Counted from the first letter of the stretch, positions 1-7,235 are shown. The stretch: DNA of 18,282 nt from Zoogloeaceae bacterium (GCA_031290955.1 JAISLJ010000026.1:1-18282); one strand, 5' to 3'. The notes: a model not told the origin generated them from the sequence alone. Program-made: numbers and translations.

Positions 1-500
1 ACGCCGCCCGCGACCTGCTCGACGGCTTCGGCCGCCGCGCCGCCTACAGGAGTTCCTCCCGCTACGCCAGCGCCCACGCGGGCGTCGGCTACGTCTGGAA
101 CCTGAGCGAAACCTCCAGCTTCAAGTTCTACGGTCAGTATCTATGGAGCCGTCAGGGCGCGGACAGCGTAACCCTTTCCACCGGCGAACCCGTGAAATTC
201 GCGGCGGTCGATTCCCACCGCACCCGCCTGGGCGCGCGCTGGAACCAAGCCGTCACCCAACACGGCCAAGCCTACCTGGGCGCGGCCTGGGAGCGCGAAT
301 ACGACGGCAAAGCCAAGGCGAGCCTCCACGGCTACTCCCTCGCCGCGCCCACCCTCAAAGGCAACACCACGATCCTCGAACTCGGCTTCACCCTGACGCC
401 CAGCGCCACACAGCCCGTAAGCCTGGATATCGGCATCCAAGGCTACACCGGCAAACGCGAAGGCGTAACAGGAAGCTTCCGGATAAATTACCGCTTCTAG
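1..500 (+). CDS. Autotransporter beta-barrel domain protein, C-terminal fragment (5' end outside window)
   Basis: The reading frame is open from base 3 to the TAG at 498-500, giving about 165 residues with no start in the window. The sequence has the alternating polar/aromatic pattern of outer-membrane beta strands. Stretches such as AHAGVGYVWNL, FKFYGQYLW, RTRLGARWNQ, QAYLGAAWEREY and LDIGIQGYTGKREG are typical of the last strands of a type V secretion (autotransporter) barrel. The chain ends in YRF, and a C-terminal Phe on an amphipathic strand is the usual recognition signal for the BAM assembly machinery. The passenger domain lies upstream, so the exported function cannot be seen. The barrel assignment is fairly secure. 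Autotransporter rather than another barrel family is inferred from the strand pattern. Confidence 0.72.
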   Translation, partial: AARDLLDGFGRRAAYRSSSRYASAHAGVGYVWNLSETSSFKFYGQYLWSRQGADSVTLSTGEPVKFAAVDSHRTRLGARWNQAVTQHGQAYLGAAWEREYDGKAKASLHGYSLAAPTLKGNTTILELGFTLTPSATQPVSLDIGIQGYTGKREGVTGSFRINYRF

Positions 501-571
501 TCCTGGGTCTTGGCAGACGGGTCTTGGCAGACGGCGATGCGGCGCTTCGCGCCGAAAAGCCTTGACAAACC
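501..571 (+). repeat. Dispersed repeat, copy A (with internal 14-bp duplication)
   Basis: The copy starts directly after the autotransporter stop codon. It runs TCCTGGGTCTTGGCAGACGG, then a second GTCTTGGCAGACGG, then CGATGCGGCGCTTCGCGCCG and AAAAGCCTTGACAAACC. The GGCGCTTCGCGCC part can fold into a hairpin. Related copies lie at 15237-15284, 15338-15388 (both reverse complement) and 17436-17461 (left half only). This is a direct visual match; the mechanism of dispersal is unknown. Confidence 0.75.
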
Positions 572-595
572 CTCCGAGCGGGAAGGGCTTTTCAT

Positions 596-655
596 GTGGG
601 GGCGGCATCCTGCCGCCCTATCCATTCCAGAAGGGCGGCTGGAAGCCGCCCCCAC
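596..655. repeat. Long imperfect inverted repeat (REP-like hairpin)
   Basis: GTGGGGGCGGC at 596-606 is the exact complement of GCCGCCCCCAC at 645-655. A further inner stem (TGCCGCCCT against AGGGCGGC) extends it to about 24 nearly paired bases around a 12-base loop. It contains GGCTGGAAGCC, which is also the core of the hairpin at 9149-9169. It could act as a terminator-like structure after the autotransporter gene, but no T-run follows it. Confidence 0.7.
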
Positions 656-660
656 TTTAT

Positions 661-690
661 CGTCATTGCGAGCGTAGCGCGGCAATCCAC
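661..690 (+). repeat. Short intergenic repeat CGTCATTGCGAG...GGCAATCCAC
   Basis: The element begins CGTCATTGCGAG and ends GGCAATCCAC. An inverted copy with a longer middle lies at 17558-17593. From memory, repeats of this form occur in intergenic DNA of many unrelated bacteria. No function is assigned. Confidence 0.65.
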
Positions 691-1138
691 ACACCCGTTC
701 CGCACCTGGGACGCTTGCCTTTCCCTCCCACGCTTGGCGGGGGAGGGTGCCCCGGCAGGGGCGGGAGAGGGAGTTCTTCCTTGCGGAGCAAAGCGACGCT
801 CATTTCTTCCTGGCTTTCCGCAGCGCGATCGCCCAAGGGAAATGAAGAGCGCGGGCTGCACGGAGCAAAAGGCTTATGACGCAGGTAAAAATGTCGAGCA
901 TCAAGCGCCATATTGCGGTGGATTACAGGGATTTCCCCATGCGGTGGCGCGATAACCGCTGATGTCACTGACCGGAATGGCGCGCCGGAAGCCTTTGACC
1001 GATTGTCTGCGTCTTTGGAAAAACTGCGAGCGCAAACTCGATTCCGGCTTGCAGTTCGTCCTCTTCGCCTTTCTCGCTCCGATATTGCGAAGAATTTGAA
1101 CAGGTACTTGTCGCGTCCCTGCGCTTCCCGCATCTCCC
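691..1138. other. Non-coding stretch between convergent genes, with GC-rich hairpins
   Basis: No convincing gene was found. CCCTCCC at 723-729 pairs with GGGAGGG at 741-747, and CCCC at 750-753 pairs with GGGG at 758-761, forming a GC-rich double hairpin that may terminate transcription. The stretch from about 780 to 1138 shows nothing recognisable. Open frames here have low-complexity Arg/Pro/Ala composition and no ribosome binding site. Confidence 0.5.
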
Positions 1139-1576
1139 TCAAGCTTTCTTCCCCGCGCCTTTCGTCTGCTTGGCCATGAACTCGCGCAGGGTTTCCTGGG
1201 CGATGGTTTCCAATCCTTCCTGGATTGCGCGGGAGATTGTCGGCAGGGCTATTTGCAGGCTGGATTCCACCAGCGTGGGAATTTCCGCTTTCAGGCGCAG
1301 GCGGAGGAGTTCCCGCGCTTCCCGTGCCATCGCTTCCACATCTTGCGCGGTGTGGGCGGCGGGTTCCGGCGTGGGGGCGGGCGTATCGGCATAGGCAACG
1401 ATGTCCGTGAGCACCGGGAGATTCTCGTCTCCGGGGGGCGGCGCGGCGGATTGCGGGGCCAGGCCCGCAGCGGGGAAGAGTTGCAGCGAATGTTGCAGGG
1501 GCCGCTCGCGCAGGAGCGCGTCGATGCGCTGCTGGATTTCCTCCAGCCCGGTCAAGGGGTCGGGGGAAAGCGGCAT
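1139..1576 (-). CDS. Conserved-looking hypothetical protein downstream of holC
   Basis: This encodes 145 residues and starts with ATG two bases after the holC stop (TGA-GC-ATG), so it is probably translated from the same mRNA. The protein is soluble. Residues 1-30 form a predicted helix (LTGLEEIQQRIDALLRERPL). A Pro/Ala-rich linker follows at about 35-75, and then a long helical C-terminal half rich in Ala, Glu, Leu and Arg, ending in a Lys-rich tail (TKGAGKKA). There is no signal peptide or membrane segment. I do not recognise a named domain and cannot assign a function. Its position next to holC suggests a housekeeping link, but that is only inference. Confidence that it is a real gene is good because of the tight spacing and clean frame. 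Confidence 0.7.
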   Translation of the reverse strand: MPLSPDPLTGLEEIQQRIDALLRERPLQHSLQLFPAAGLAPQSAAPPPGDENLPVLTDIVAYADTPAPTPEPAAHTAQDVEAMAREARELLRLRLKAEIPTLVESSLQIALPTISRAIQEGLETIAQETLREFMAKQTKGAGKKA

Positions 1577-1578
1577 GC

Positions 1579-2019
1579 TCAGTGCTCCATCCGGTCAATG
1601 AACTGGAGGTCGCAACCTTGTGCCTTGTAGGTTCTCGCCCGCATGCGCGCGGCCTCGCGGTCGGAATCCTCCCGACCAACGACTTCGATCACATTCGCGT
1701 AGCGCCCAAAACCCGGCGGAACCACGTCATCCAGATTCAGGAGGCGCTCATGCGAATGCGTAGACGGCAGGTGTTCCAGCGCGGCGGCATCGGTGGCGAT
1801 CAGCACCGGCGTTTCTTCGGCGAGCGGGGAATCCGCGCGGCAATGCGGCAGGAAGCCCTGCGCTGGCTGTACCCACAAGAGGCGATCCACGAACTGGGCG
1901 CGTTCGGAATCCGGAATGTAGAGGGTGAAATCCTTGCCCTCCGCCCAAGCCCGCGTAATCAAGGCACAGGCCCCGCCGAGGCGATCCCGGAGGTTGTGGT
2001 AGAAGAATACGCGAGTCAT
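1579..2019 (-). CDS. holC: DNA polymerase III subunit chi
   Basis: This encodes 146 residues, close to the usual chi length of about 145. Chi binds psi within the clamp-loader complex and contacts single-stranded DNA-binding protein, so it links the replicase to SSB-coated lagging strand. The N-terminus MTRVFFYHNL and the core LLWVQPAQGFLPH, with a typical LAEETPVLI strand after it, fit the family. So does the ending (RYANVIEVVGRE, then DREAARMRARTYK and LQFID). The ATG overlaps the pepA stop by four bases (ATGA), which indicates translational coupling. The pepA-holC order is common in proteobacteria, where valS often follows; valS is absent here and a hypothetical gene follows instead. Confidence 0.93.
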   Translation of the reverse strand: MTRVFFYHNLRDRLGGACALITRAWAEGKDFTLYIPDSERAQFVDRLLWVQPAQGFLPHCRADSPLAEETPVLIATDAAALEHLPSTHSHERLLNLDDVVPPGFGRYANVIEVVGREDSDREAARMRARTYKAQGCDLQFIDRMEH

Positions 2020-3554
2020 GGCGCATGCTCCTGATCCTGCGCCCGGGCGGCGACGCGCTCCAGCAGGAACTGCGCGAGCAAGGCCACGGGACGGCCCGTC
2101 GTCCCCTTCTGCGGACCGGATTTCCAGGCCGTGCCGGCAATATCCAGGTGTGCCCAGGGAATGTCCTTCACGAAGCGGGCGAGGAAGCAGGCGGCAGTAA
2201 TCGCTCCGGCATGTCGGCCCCCGGTGTTGGCCACGTCGGCAAAGCGGCCATTGATGAGTTCCTGATATTCCTCCCATACCGGCAAACGCCAGGCCAGGTC
2301 GCGGACGCGCTCGCCTGCCGCGAGCAGTTCCGCGGCCAGCGCGTCGTCGGAGGCAAAGAGTCCTGTGGCGACATGCCCCAGGGCCACCACGCAGGCCCCG
2401 GTCAGGGTGGCGATGTCGATGATGGCCTCCGGCGTGAAGCGGCGGGCGTAGGCGAGCGCGTCGCAAAGGAGAAGGCGGCCTTCGGCGTCGGTGTTCAGGA
2501 TCTCGATGGTCGTGCCGGAAAGGGAGGTAACGATGTCCCCCGGCCGGGTCGCACCGCCATCCGGCATGTTTTCCGCTGCGGGAATGAGGCCCACGAGGTT
2601 GATGGGCAAGGCAAGCCGCGCCACCGTCTTGAAAAGACCGAGTACGCTCGCCGCGCCGCACATGTCGTATTTCATCTCGTCCATGTCGGCGGCGGGCTTG
2701 ATGGAAATCCCGCCCGAATCAAAGGTGACGCCCTTGCCGACGAAGACCAGCGGCTTTTCCTCCGCCTTGCCGCCAGTGTAGTGGAGCACAATGAAGGCAG
2801 GCGCTTCCCGTGCCCCTTGCGCAACCGCCAGAAGCGCGCGCATTCCCAGTTTTTCCAGCTTCTTCTGCTCGAAGACCTGACACTTGAAGCCATGTTCCCC
2901 GGCGAGTTCCCGGGCTGTCTGGGCGAGGTGGGCGGGTGTGCACACATTGGCCGGGAGATTCCCCAGATCCCGCGCCAGCCGGATGCCCTCGACCATCGCC
3001 GCGCCCTCGACGCAAGCGCTCTGGGCGACGGCAAGCTCCTGCTCCCCGACCAAAAAGATGATTTTCTTCAGGGCGGGTTTTTCCTTCTTCTCGCTTTTGA
3101 AACGCTCAAAGCGATACAGCACATCTGCCGCCGCGAGCACCGCCTGCCGGACGCGCCAGGCAACATCCAGTATCCAGTGCGCCTCCGCGACGAGAAACAG
3201 GAAGGCTTCCCGCGCCCCGATCTCGCGCGCGGCGCGCACGGCGGCGCGAACGGCATCGACGAACGCCTTTTCTCCCCCGTCTTCCTTCCCCAGTCCCACG
3301 AACAGGAATCCCGCAGCGGATACGGCAAGGCCGGGATGATAAAAGCGGCTCTCGCCGACTTTGCCGCGCATGCCGCTTTGCAGGAGGAATTCCGTGAGCT
3401 TCCCATCCAGAAGCGCATCCAGCCGCGCGCCGCCGCGCAGGAGACGCGGCGGCGCTTTCGCCTTGCCGTCGGCTTCCAGTACGCCCACCACGACCACTGC
3501 GCCGGAGGGGAGTTTTCCGGGAAGTCCGCTTGTGCTTCTGACATCAAATTCCAT
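2016..3554 (-). CDS. pepA: Leucyl aminopeptidase (M17 family, cytosolic)
   Basis: This encodes 512 residues, full length for PepA. It removes N-terminal residues, preferably Leu, from peptides using two metal ions, and works as a hexamer in the cytosol. The catalytic half contains GKGVTFDSGGISIKP (about 273-287), MKYDMCGAA (about 294-302) and the signature NTDAEGRLLLCDAL (354-367). The expected metal and catalytic residues are all visible: Lys274, Asp279, Lys286, Asp297, Asp356, Glu358 and Arg360, each at the E. coli position plus four. GGAGG sits just before the ATG. It follows fliW by 53 bases and overlaps holC by four. Some PepA proteins also bind DNA as regulators or in recombination; nothing here shows whether this one does. 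Confidence 0.96.
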   Translation of the reverse strand: MEFDVRSTSGLPGKLPSGAVVVVGVLEADGKAKAPPRLLRGGARLDALLDGKLTEFLLQSGMRGKVGESRFYHPGLAVSAAGFLFVGLGKEDGGEKAFVDAVRAAVRAAREIGAREAFLFLVAEAHWILDVAWRVRQAVLAAADVLYRFERFKSEKKEKPALKKIIFLVGEQELAVAQSACVEGAAMVEGIRLARDLGNLPANVCTPAHLAQTARELAGEHGFKCQVFEQKKLEKLGMRALLAVAQGAREAPAFIVLHYTGGKAEEKPLVFVGKGVTFDSGGISIKPAADMDEMKYDMCGAASVLGLFKTVARLALPINLVGLIPAAENMPDGGATRPGDIVTSLSGTTIEILNTDAEGRLLLCDALAYARRFTPEAIIDIATLTGACVVALGHVATGLFASDDALAAELLAAGERVRDLAWRLPVWEEYQELINGRFADVANTGGRHAGAITAACFLARFVKDIPWAHLDIAGTAWKSGPQKGTTGRPVALLAQFLLERVAARAQDQEHAP

Positions 3555-3607
3555 GTATCCTCCGATTCCTTGCCGATTGGCAAAGAGGAATTTGCCGTCC
3601 GCAAGGA

Positions 3608-4069
3608 CTATCGCTTTCCCTCTGGTTCGCTGAGCAGGTTGGAGAGCACCACGTTGGGTCTTAAGCGCGGGAGGATTTTTTGCAGGCCGAGTCGCGCCTT
3701 TGTGTTGATGATGAGCGGGGCGCGCAGGTTGGCGCCCAGTCCGGCGGTGGCTTCGCCTTCCTTCTTGTAGAGCAGGAGCACCACGGCGGCGTCGGCAGGG
3801 ATGGCAAGCCGGAGCACGGCTTCCTCTGCGTCGGTGAGCGACAGCTCATAACTAAAACCCAGCGCGGCAGGATCGATGATCTGGAAGGCCAGCGCCGGGT
3901 CTTCCAAGGATTGCAGGGTGAAACTTACCGGATCACCCGCGTCGGTCTCATGCACCAGCGTGAAGCGTTTCTTGTCCTCGAAGTTCACAAGACCTGCCGG
4001 AAATTCGATGACCTGTTCCGGCTTTACCGTGATCCTGCCAAACAGGAAAGTCTCAAATTCAGTGTCCAT
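3608..4069 (-). CDS. fliW: Flagellar assembly factor FliW
   Basis: This encodes 153 residues, the normal FliW length. FliW binds flagellin and, in characterised bacteria, antagonises the translational regulator CsrA, so that flagellin translation matches its export. Features seen are the N-terminal FLFGRITVKPEQVIEFPAGL and FEDKKRFTLV segments, LQSLEDPALAFQIIDP in the middle, and APLIINTKARLGLQ near the C-terminus. All match the family layout. The chosen ATG at 4069 has AAGGAGG directly upstream. The frame is open further upstream, but that extension has no ribosome binding site and no family resemblance. The gene is not next to flagellin or csrA here and shares a cluster with pepA instead. 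It implies a motile ancestor or organism. Confidence 0.9.
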   Translation of the reverse strand: MDTEFETFLFGRITVKPEQVIEFPAGLVNFEDKKRFTLVHETDAGDPVSFTLQSLEDPALAFQIIDPAALGFSYELSLTDAEEAVLRLAIPADAAVVLLLYKKEGEATAGLGANLRAPLIINTKARLGLQKILPRLRPNVVLSNLLSEPEGKR

Positions 4070-4324
4070 GCTGCCTCCTTGAAAAATTGTGACAAAACGG
4101 CGTGGGAACGCCAAACGAAGATCGTTTGCCCAGCGATCCGCGAATACTACTCCTTTTCCCGGTTGCGCACGCACCATCCGCAAAAATCCACCGTCCGCAG
4201 AACCGCTTTGGGAAACCCTGAACACCCCTCGCATAGTCGCGTTTATCATATCATGATGAAATCTGAGGAAAGTTCTCCAGGAAGGGGAAGATCATGAAGC
4301 AACAGACATTCGGAAGGCGCGCAA

Positions 4325-4367
4325 GCGGTCAGCGAGAAAATCGAATCGAATCATCCGGGATGCGACA
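4325..4367 (+). repeat. 43-bp dispersed repeat, copy 1
   Basis: The copy matches 13961-14003 at 40 of 43 positions. It contains the unbroken stretch GAATCGAATCATCCGGGATG followed by CGACA, with an odd-centred inverted repeat CATCC-G-GGATG. It lies about 65 bases upstream of the petA -35 box. Confidence 0.8.
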
Positions 4368-4431
4368 CGTAGGGAAAAAACAATAATGAAAAAAGAATAT
4401 AGGGCATTTGCCCGCAATTGATGTGCCGCTT

Positions 4432-4460
4432 CTGACAAGCAGTACCGATTAGCGTATAAT
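4432..4460 (+). promoter_or_regulatory. sigma70 promoter of petABC
   Basis: The -35 is CTGACA (4432-4437), the spacer is exactly 17 bases, and the -10 is a perfect TATAAT (4455-4460). An A-rich tract upstream (about 4371-4400) may help as a distant UP-like element. Transcription would start near 4467, leaving a leader of roughly 37 bases before the petA ATG. Confidence 0.75.
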
Positions 4461-4503
4461 CCCCGAGCTTATTTCGTCTGGTTTCAAAACACAGGAAAAC
4501 ACC

Positions 4504-5106
4504 ATGAGTGACAACGGAAAACTGGATTGCGGCAGGCGACGTCTCATCTTTGCGACCGCCACCGTGGGTGGGGCGGGCGCGGTCGCGGCTGCCGTGCCCT
4601 TCGTCTCCTCCATGCTCCCCTCGGAGCGCGCCAAGGCGGCCGGCGCCCCGGTTGAGGTGGACATCAGCCGCCTCGAATCTGGGCAGATGATGATCGTCGA
4701 ATGGCAGGGGAAACCCGTCTGGATTGTGCGTCGCACGCCAGCCATGCTGGAGACGCTTGCGCAGGTGACGGGCGAGATCTCCGATCCCGAGTCGAAAGCC
4801 TCGCAGCAGCCCGACTACTGCAAGAACCAACAGCGCTCCTACGAGAAACGACCAGAAGTCCTGGTCATGATCGGCATCTGCACACATCTGGGGTGCTCGC
4901 CTTCCGCCAAGTTCAAGGCAGGCGCCGAAGAGGGCATGACTGCGGACTGGAAGGGCGGTTTCCTGTGTCCCTGCCACGGTTCCACGTTCGATTTCGCCGG
5001 TCGCGTGTTCAAGGCAAAGCCCGCGCCGACCAACCTGCCGATTCCGCCACACAGGTATCTCTCTGAACAGCGCATCCTGATCGGCGAACATCCAACGGAG
5101 GCTTGA
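4504..5106 (+). CDS. petA: Ubiquinol-cytochrome c reductase, Rieske iron-sulfur subunit
   Basis: This encodes 200 residues. It carries the 2Fe-2S cluster of the cytochrome bc1 complex and takes the first electron from quinol at the Qo site, handing it to cytochrome c1. The N-terminus has a Tat-type signal anchor, CGRRRLIFATATVG (about 9-22), followed by one hydrophobic helix (to about residue 37). The cluster ligands are complete: CTHLGC gives Cys126 and His128, and CPCHGS gives Cys155 and His158. Cys131 and Cys157 form the stabilising disulfide. The GxxPxNLPIPP-type stretch after the second box is also typical. The start has CAGGAAA upstream. It is the first gene of petABC. Confidence 0.97.
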   Translation: MSDNGKLDCGRRRLIFATATVGGAGAVAAAVPFVSSMLPSERAKAAGAPVEVDISRLESGQMMIVEWQGKPVWIVRRTPAMLETLAQVTGEISDPESKASQQPDYCKNQQRSYEKRPEVLVMIGICTHLGCSPSAKFKAGAEEGMTADWKGGFLCPCHGSTFDFAGRVFKAKPAPTNLPIPPHRYLSEQRILIGEHPTEA

Positions 5107-5111
5107 AGGAA

Positions 5112-6440
5112 ATGTCCAGCAATTCCCAATACGAAAAATACAAGTCCGATGGCTCGCTTCTGGGCGCACTCCTGGAGTGGGTGGATGTCCGCTTCCCGGC
5201 CACGGCCCTGTGGCGCTCCCAGGTGGGCGAATACTACGCGCCCAAGAACTTCAACTTCTGGTATTTCTTCGGCTCGCTCGCGCTCATGGTGCTGGTGATG
5301 CAGATCGTCACCGGAATCTTCCTCGTCATGCACTACAAGCCGGATGGCTCACTGGACGCAAACGGCATTCGCGTGGCCTTCGCAAGCATAAACTACATCA
5401 TGTACGATGTGCCCTGGGGCTGGCTGATCCGCTACATGCACTCCACCGGCGCTTCCGCCTTCTTCATTGTGGTCTATCTCCACATGTTCCGCGGCATCCT
5501 CTATGGTTCCTACAGGAAGCCGCGCGAACTCGTCTGGGTGCTGGGCGTGCTGATCTTCCTCTGCCTGATGGCGGAAGCCTTCATGGGCTACCTCCTGCCC
5601 TGGGGGCAGATGTCCTTCTGGGGCGCGCAGGTCATCATCAACCTGTTCAGCGCCATTCCCCTGGTCGGCGAGCCGCTTTCCGTCTGGATCCGCGGCGACG
5701 TGAACATCGGCGACGCCACCCTGAACCGCTTTTTCTCCTTCCATGTGATTGCCGTGCCGTTGGTGCTGCTGGGCCTTGTGGCGGCGCACCTCATCGCGCT
5801 GCATGAAGTCGGCTCCAACAACCCGGATGGTGTGGAAATCGGCAAGCACACGAACGAGAAAGGCATCCCGCTGGATGGCATCCCCTTCCATCCCTACTAC
5901 ACGGTGAAGGATATCGTCGGCGTCGTGGTCTTCCTCGCCCTTTTCTCGATTGTCGTGTTCTTCGTGCCGGAAGGCGGCGGCTACTTCCTGGAATACAACA
6001 ACTTCTTCCAGGCCGACCCGATGAAGACGCCGCCGCACATCGCGCCGGTATGGTATTTCACGCCTTTCTATTCCATGCTGCGCGCAATGGTGTGGAACTT
6101 CTTCTGGGTCGAGGCCAAGTTCTGGGGCGTCGTGGCGATGGGCGCGGGCGTGGTCATCCTCGCCTTCCTGCCCTGGCTGGATCGCGCCCCGGCAAAATCC
6201 ATCCGCTATCGCGGGCCGATCTTCAAGACACTGCTGGCCATCTTCGTGTTCGGCTTCCTGATTCTGGGCTTCCTGGGCACCAAGGTGCCGGGCTACAAGA
6301 TTTTCGGCGTCTCGTGGCTGGATGGCGACATCATCGCCCAGATCTTCACCGTCTACTACTTCCTCTTCTTCCTGACCATGCCGCTCTGGTCGAAGATCGA
6401 CAAATGCAAACCTGTACCGGAAAGGGTGACCTGGAAATGA
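5112..6440 (+). CDS. petB: Cytochrome b of the bc1 complex
   Basis: This encodes 442 residues with about eight or nine membrane helices. It is the quinol-oxidising and quinone-reducing membrane core of bc1. The four haem ligands are seen as His110 and His124 (13 residues between) and His211 and His226 (14 between). The second spacing is the one I associate with beta/gammaproteobacterial cytochrome b. The Qo loop reads PVWY (312-315) instead of the mitochondrial PEWY. GSNNPDG after helix D and PWGQMSFWGAQV of the cd region are conserved. The ATG at 5112 is preferred over TTG at 5103 because GGAGG at 5097-5101 sits ten bases upstream. The 3' end overlaps petC by four bases. Confidence 0.97.
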   Translation: MSSNSQYEKYKSDGSLLGALLEWVDVRFPATALWRSQVGEYYAPKNFNFWYFFGSLALMVLVMQIVTGIFLVMHYKPDGSLDANGIRVAFASINYIMYDVPWGWLIRYMHSTGASAFFIVVYLHMFRGILYGSYRKPRELVWVLGVLIFLCLMAEAFMGYLLPWGQMSFWGAQVIINLFSAIPLVGEPLSVWIRGDVNIGDATLNRFFSFHVIAVPLVLLGLVAAHLIALHEVGSNNPDGVEIGKHTNEKGIPLDGIPFHPYYTVKDIVGVVVFLALFSIVVFFVPEGGGYFLEYNNFFQADPMKTPPHIAPVWYFTPFYSMLRAMVWNFFWVEAKFWGVVAMGAGVVILAFLPWLDRAPAKSIRYRGPIFKTLLAIFVFGFLILGFLGTKVPGYKIFGVSWLDGDIIAQIFTVYYFLFFLTMPLWSKIDKCKPVPERVTWK

Positions 6441-7159
6441 ACATGCTGCGCAACCTGAAATCCCTGCTGGCCGCCGTGCTGTTCGTCCCGGCGCTGGCTT
6501 TCGCGGAAGGCGGCGTCCATCTCGATCCGGCGCCGGATGTCTCCAATGATCCGGCGGCGCTGCAAAACGGCGTCCAGTTGTTCGTCAACTATTGCCAGGG
6601 CTGCCACAGCCTGAGTTCCATCCGCTACAACCGCTTGCAGGAACTGGGCCTCACGGAGCAGCAGATCGCCGACAACCTCATGTTCACCACGGACAAGATC
6701 GGCGAACCGATGCTGAACGCCATGAAATCGGAAGAAGCCAAGAAATGGTTCGGCGCGGTGCCGCCGGATCTTTCCCTGGTGGCGCGCGCCCGCGCCTCCG
6801 AATCCGGCACGGGCGCGGACTGGCTCTACACCTACCTGCGCACCTTCTATCGCGACGAGACGCGCCCGACCGGCTGGAACAACCTTGTCTTCGACAAGGT
6901 GGGCATGCCGCACATCTTCTACGAACTGCAAGGCATCCAGGAATTCGATGGGCACGAGTTGAAGAGTGTGAAGGGCGGCAAGCTCTCCCCGGAGGAATAC
7001 GACAAGGCCGTCGCCGACCTGGTTGGCTTCCTTGTCTGGGCAGGAGAACCGCAGGCGAAACTTCGGAAAACGTTGGGCGTCTGGGTCCTGCTCTTCCTTG
7101 CCGTCCTGGGTGTATTCGCCTACCTTCTCAAGAAGGAATACTGGAAAGACGTGCATTGA
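6437..7159 (+). CDS. petC: Cytochrome c1
   Basis: This encodes 240 residues. It is the membrane-anchored c-type haem subunit of bc1, accepting electrons from the Rieske centre and passing them to soluble cytochrome c. A Sec signal peptide covers residues 1-23 (cleaved after AFA). The haem motif CQGCH is at 53-57 and the probable Met ligand is Met157 in VGMPH. One C-terminal transmembrane helix (about 212-231) ends in a positively charged KKEYWKDVH tail. The ATG overlaps the petB stop (ATGA), so the two are translationally coupled. Haem attachment will need a cytochrome c maturation system, which is not in this window. Confidence 0.96.
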   Translation: MNMLRNLKSLLAAVLFVPALAFAEGGVHLDPAPDVSNDPAALQNGVQLFVNYCQGCHSLSSIRYNRLQELGLTEQQIADNLMFTTDKIGEPMLNAMKSEEAKKWFGAVPPDLSLVARARASESGTGADWLYTYLRTFYRDETRPTGWNNLVFDKVGMPHIFYELQGIQEFDGHELKSVKGGKLSPEEYDKAVADLVGFLVWAGEPQAKLRKTLGVWVLLFLAVLGVFAYLLKKEYWKDVH

Positions 7160-7174
7160 CCTTTTTCCTCGCCG

Positions 7175-7208
7175 CGGCATCGTCCCTCGCTTGTCGGGGG
7201 CGATGCCG
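7175..7208 (+). promoter_or_regulatory. Intercistronic hairpin between petC and sspA
   Basis: CGGCATCGTCCC (7175-7186) pairs with GGGGCGATGCCG (7197-7208), 12 bp with one G-U pair, around a 10-base loop. No T-run follows, so it is more likely an mRNA-processing or stability element, or a partial attenuator, than a strong terminator. It ends about 27 bases before the sspA start. Confidence 0.55.
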
Positions 7209-7235
7209 ATTGCTTTCAGGGAGGCTCCCCCCGCC

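Larger units (their letters stand above)
4070..4503. other. Divergent intergenic region between fliW and petA
   Basis: No gene is supported. The region is clearly more AT-rich than its surroundings. It contains a short hairpin GGCGT-GGGA-ACGCC at 4099-4112, the palindrome ATCATGAT near 4250, the 43-bp repeat at 4325-4367, an A-rich tract (about 4371-4400) and the petA promoter at 4432-4460. The fliW promoter must lie here too, but I could not fix its position. Confidence 0.6.

Noticed and set aside
663..1679. A 338-residue minus-strand frame across the left intergenic region
   Set aside because: It overlaps the holC-linked hypothetical gene in another frame, is Arg/Pro/Ala-rich, runs through the repeats, and has no ribosome binding site.
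2025..3770. A 581-residue open frame on the plus strand opposite pepA and fliW
   Set aside because: It is the antisense of two clear genes with conserved catalytic motifs. The composition (His, Gly and Arg-rich, no domain) is typical of a GC-rich shadow frame.
5103..5111. TTG start for petB three codons upstream
   Set aside because: The ribosome binding site would be one base from the TTG. The ATG at 5112 has correct spacing from GGAGG.
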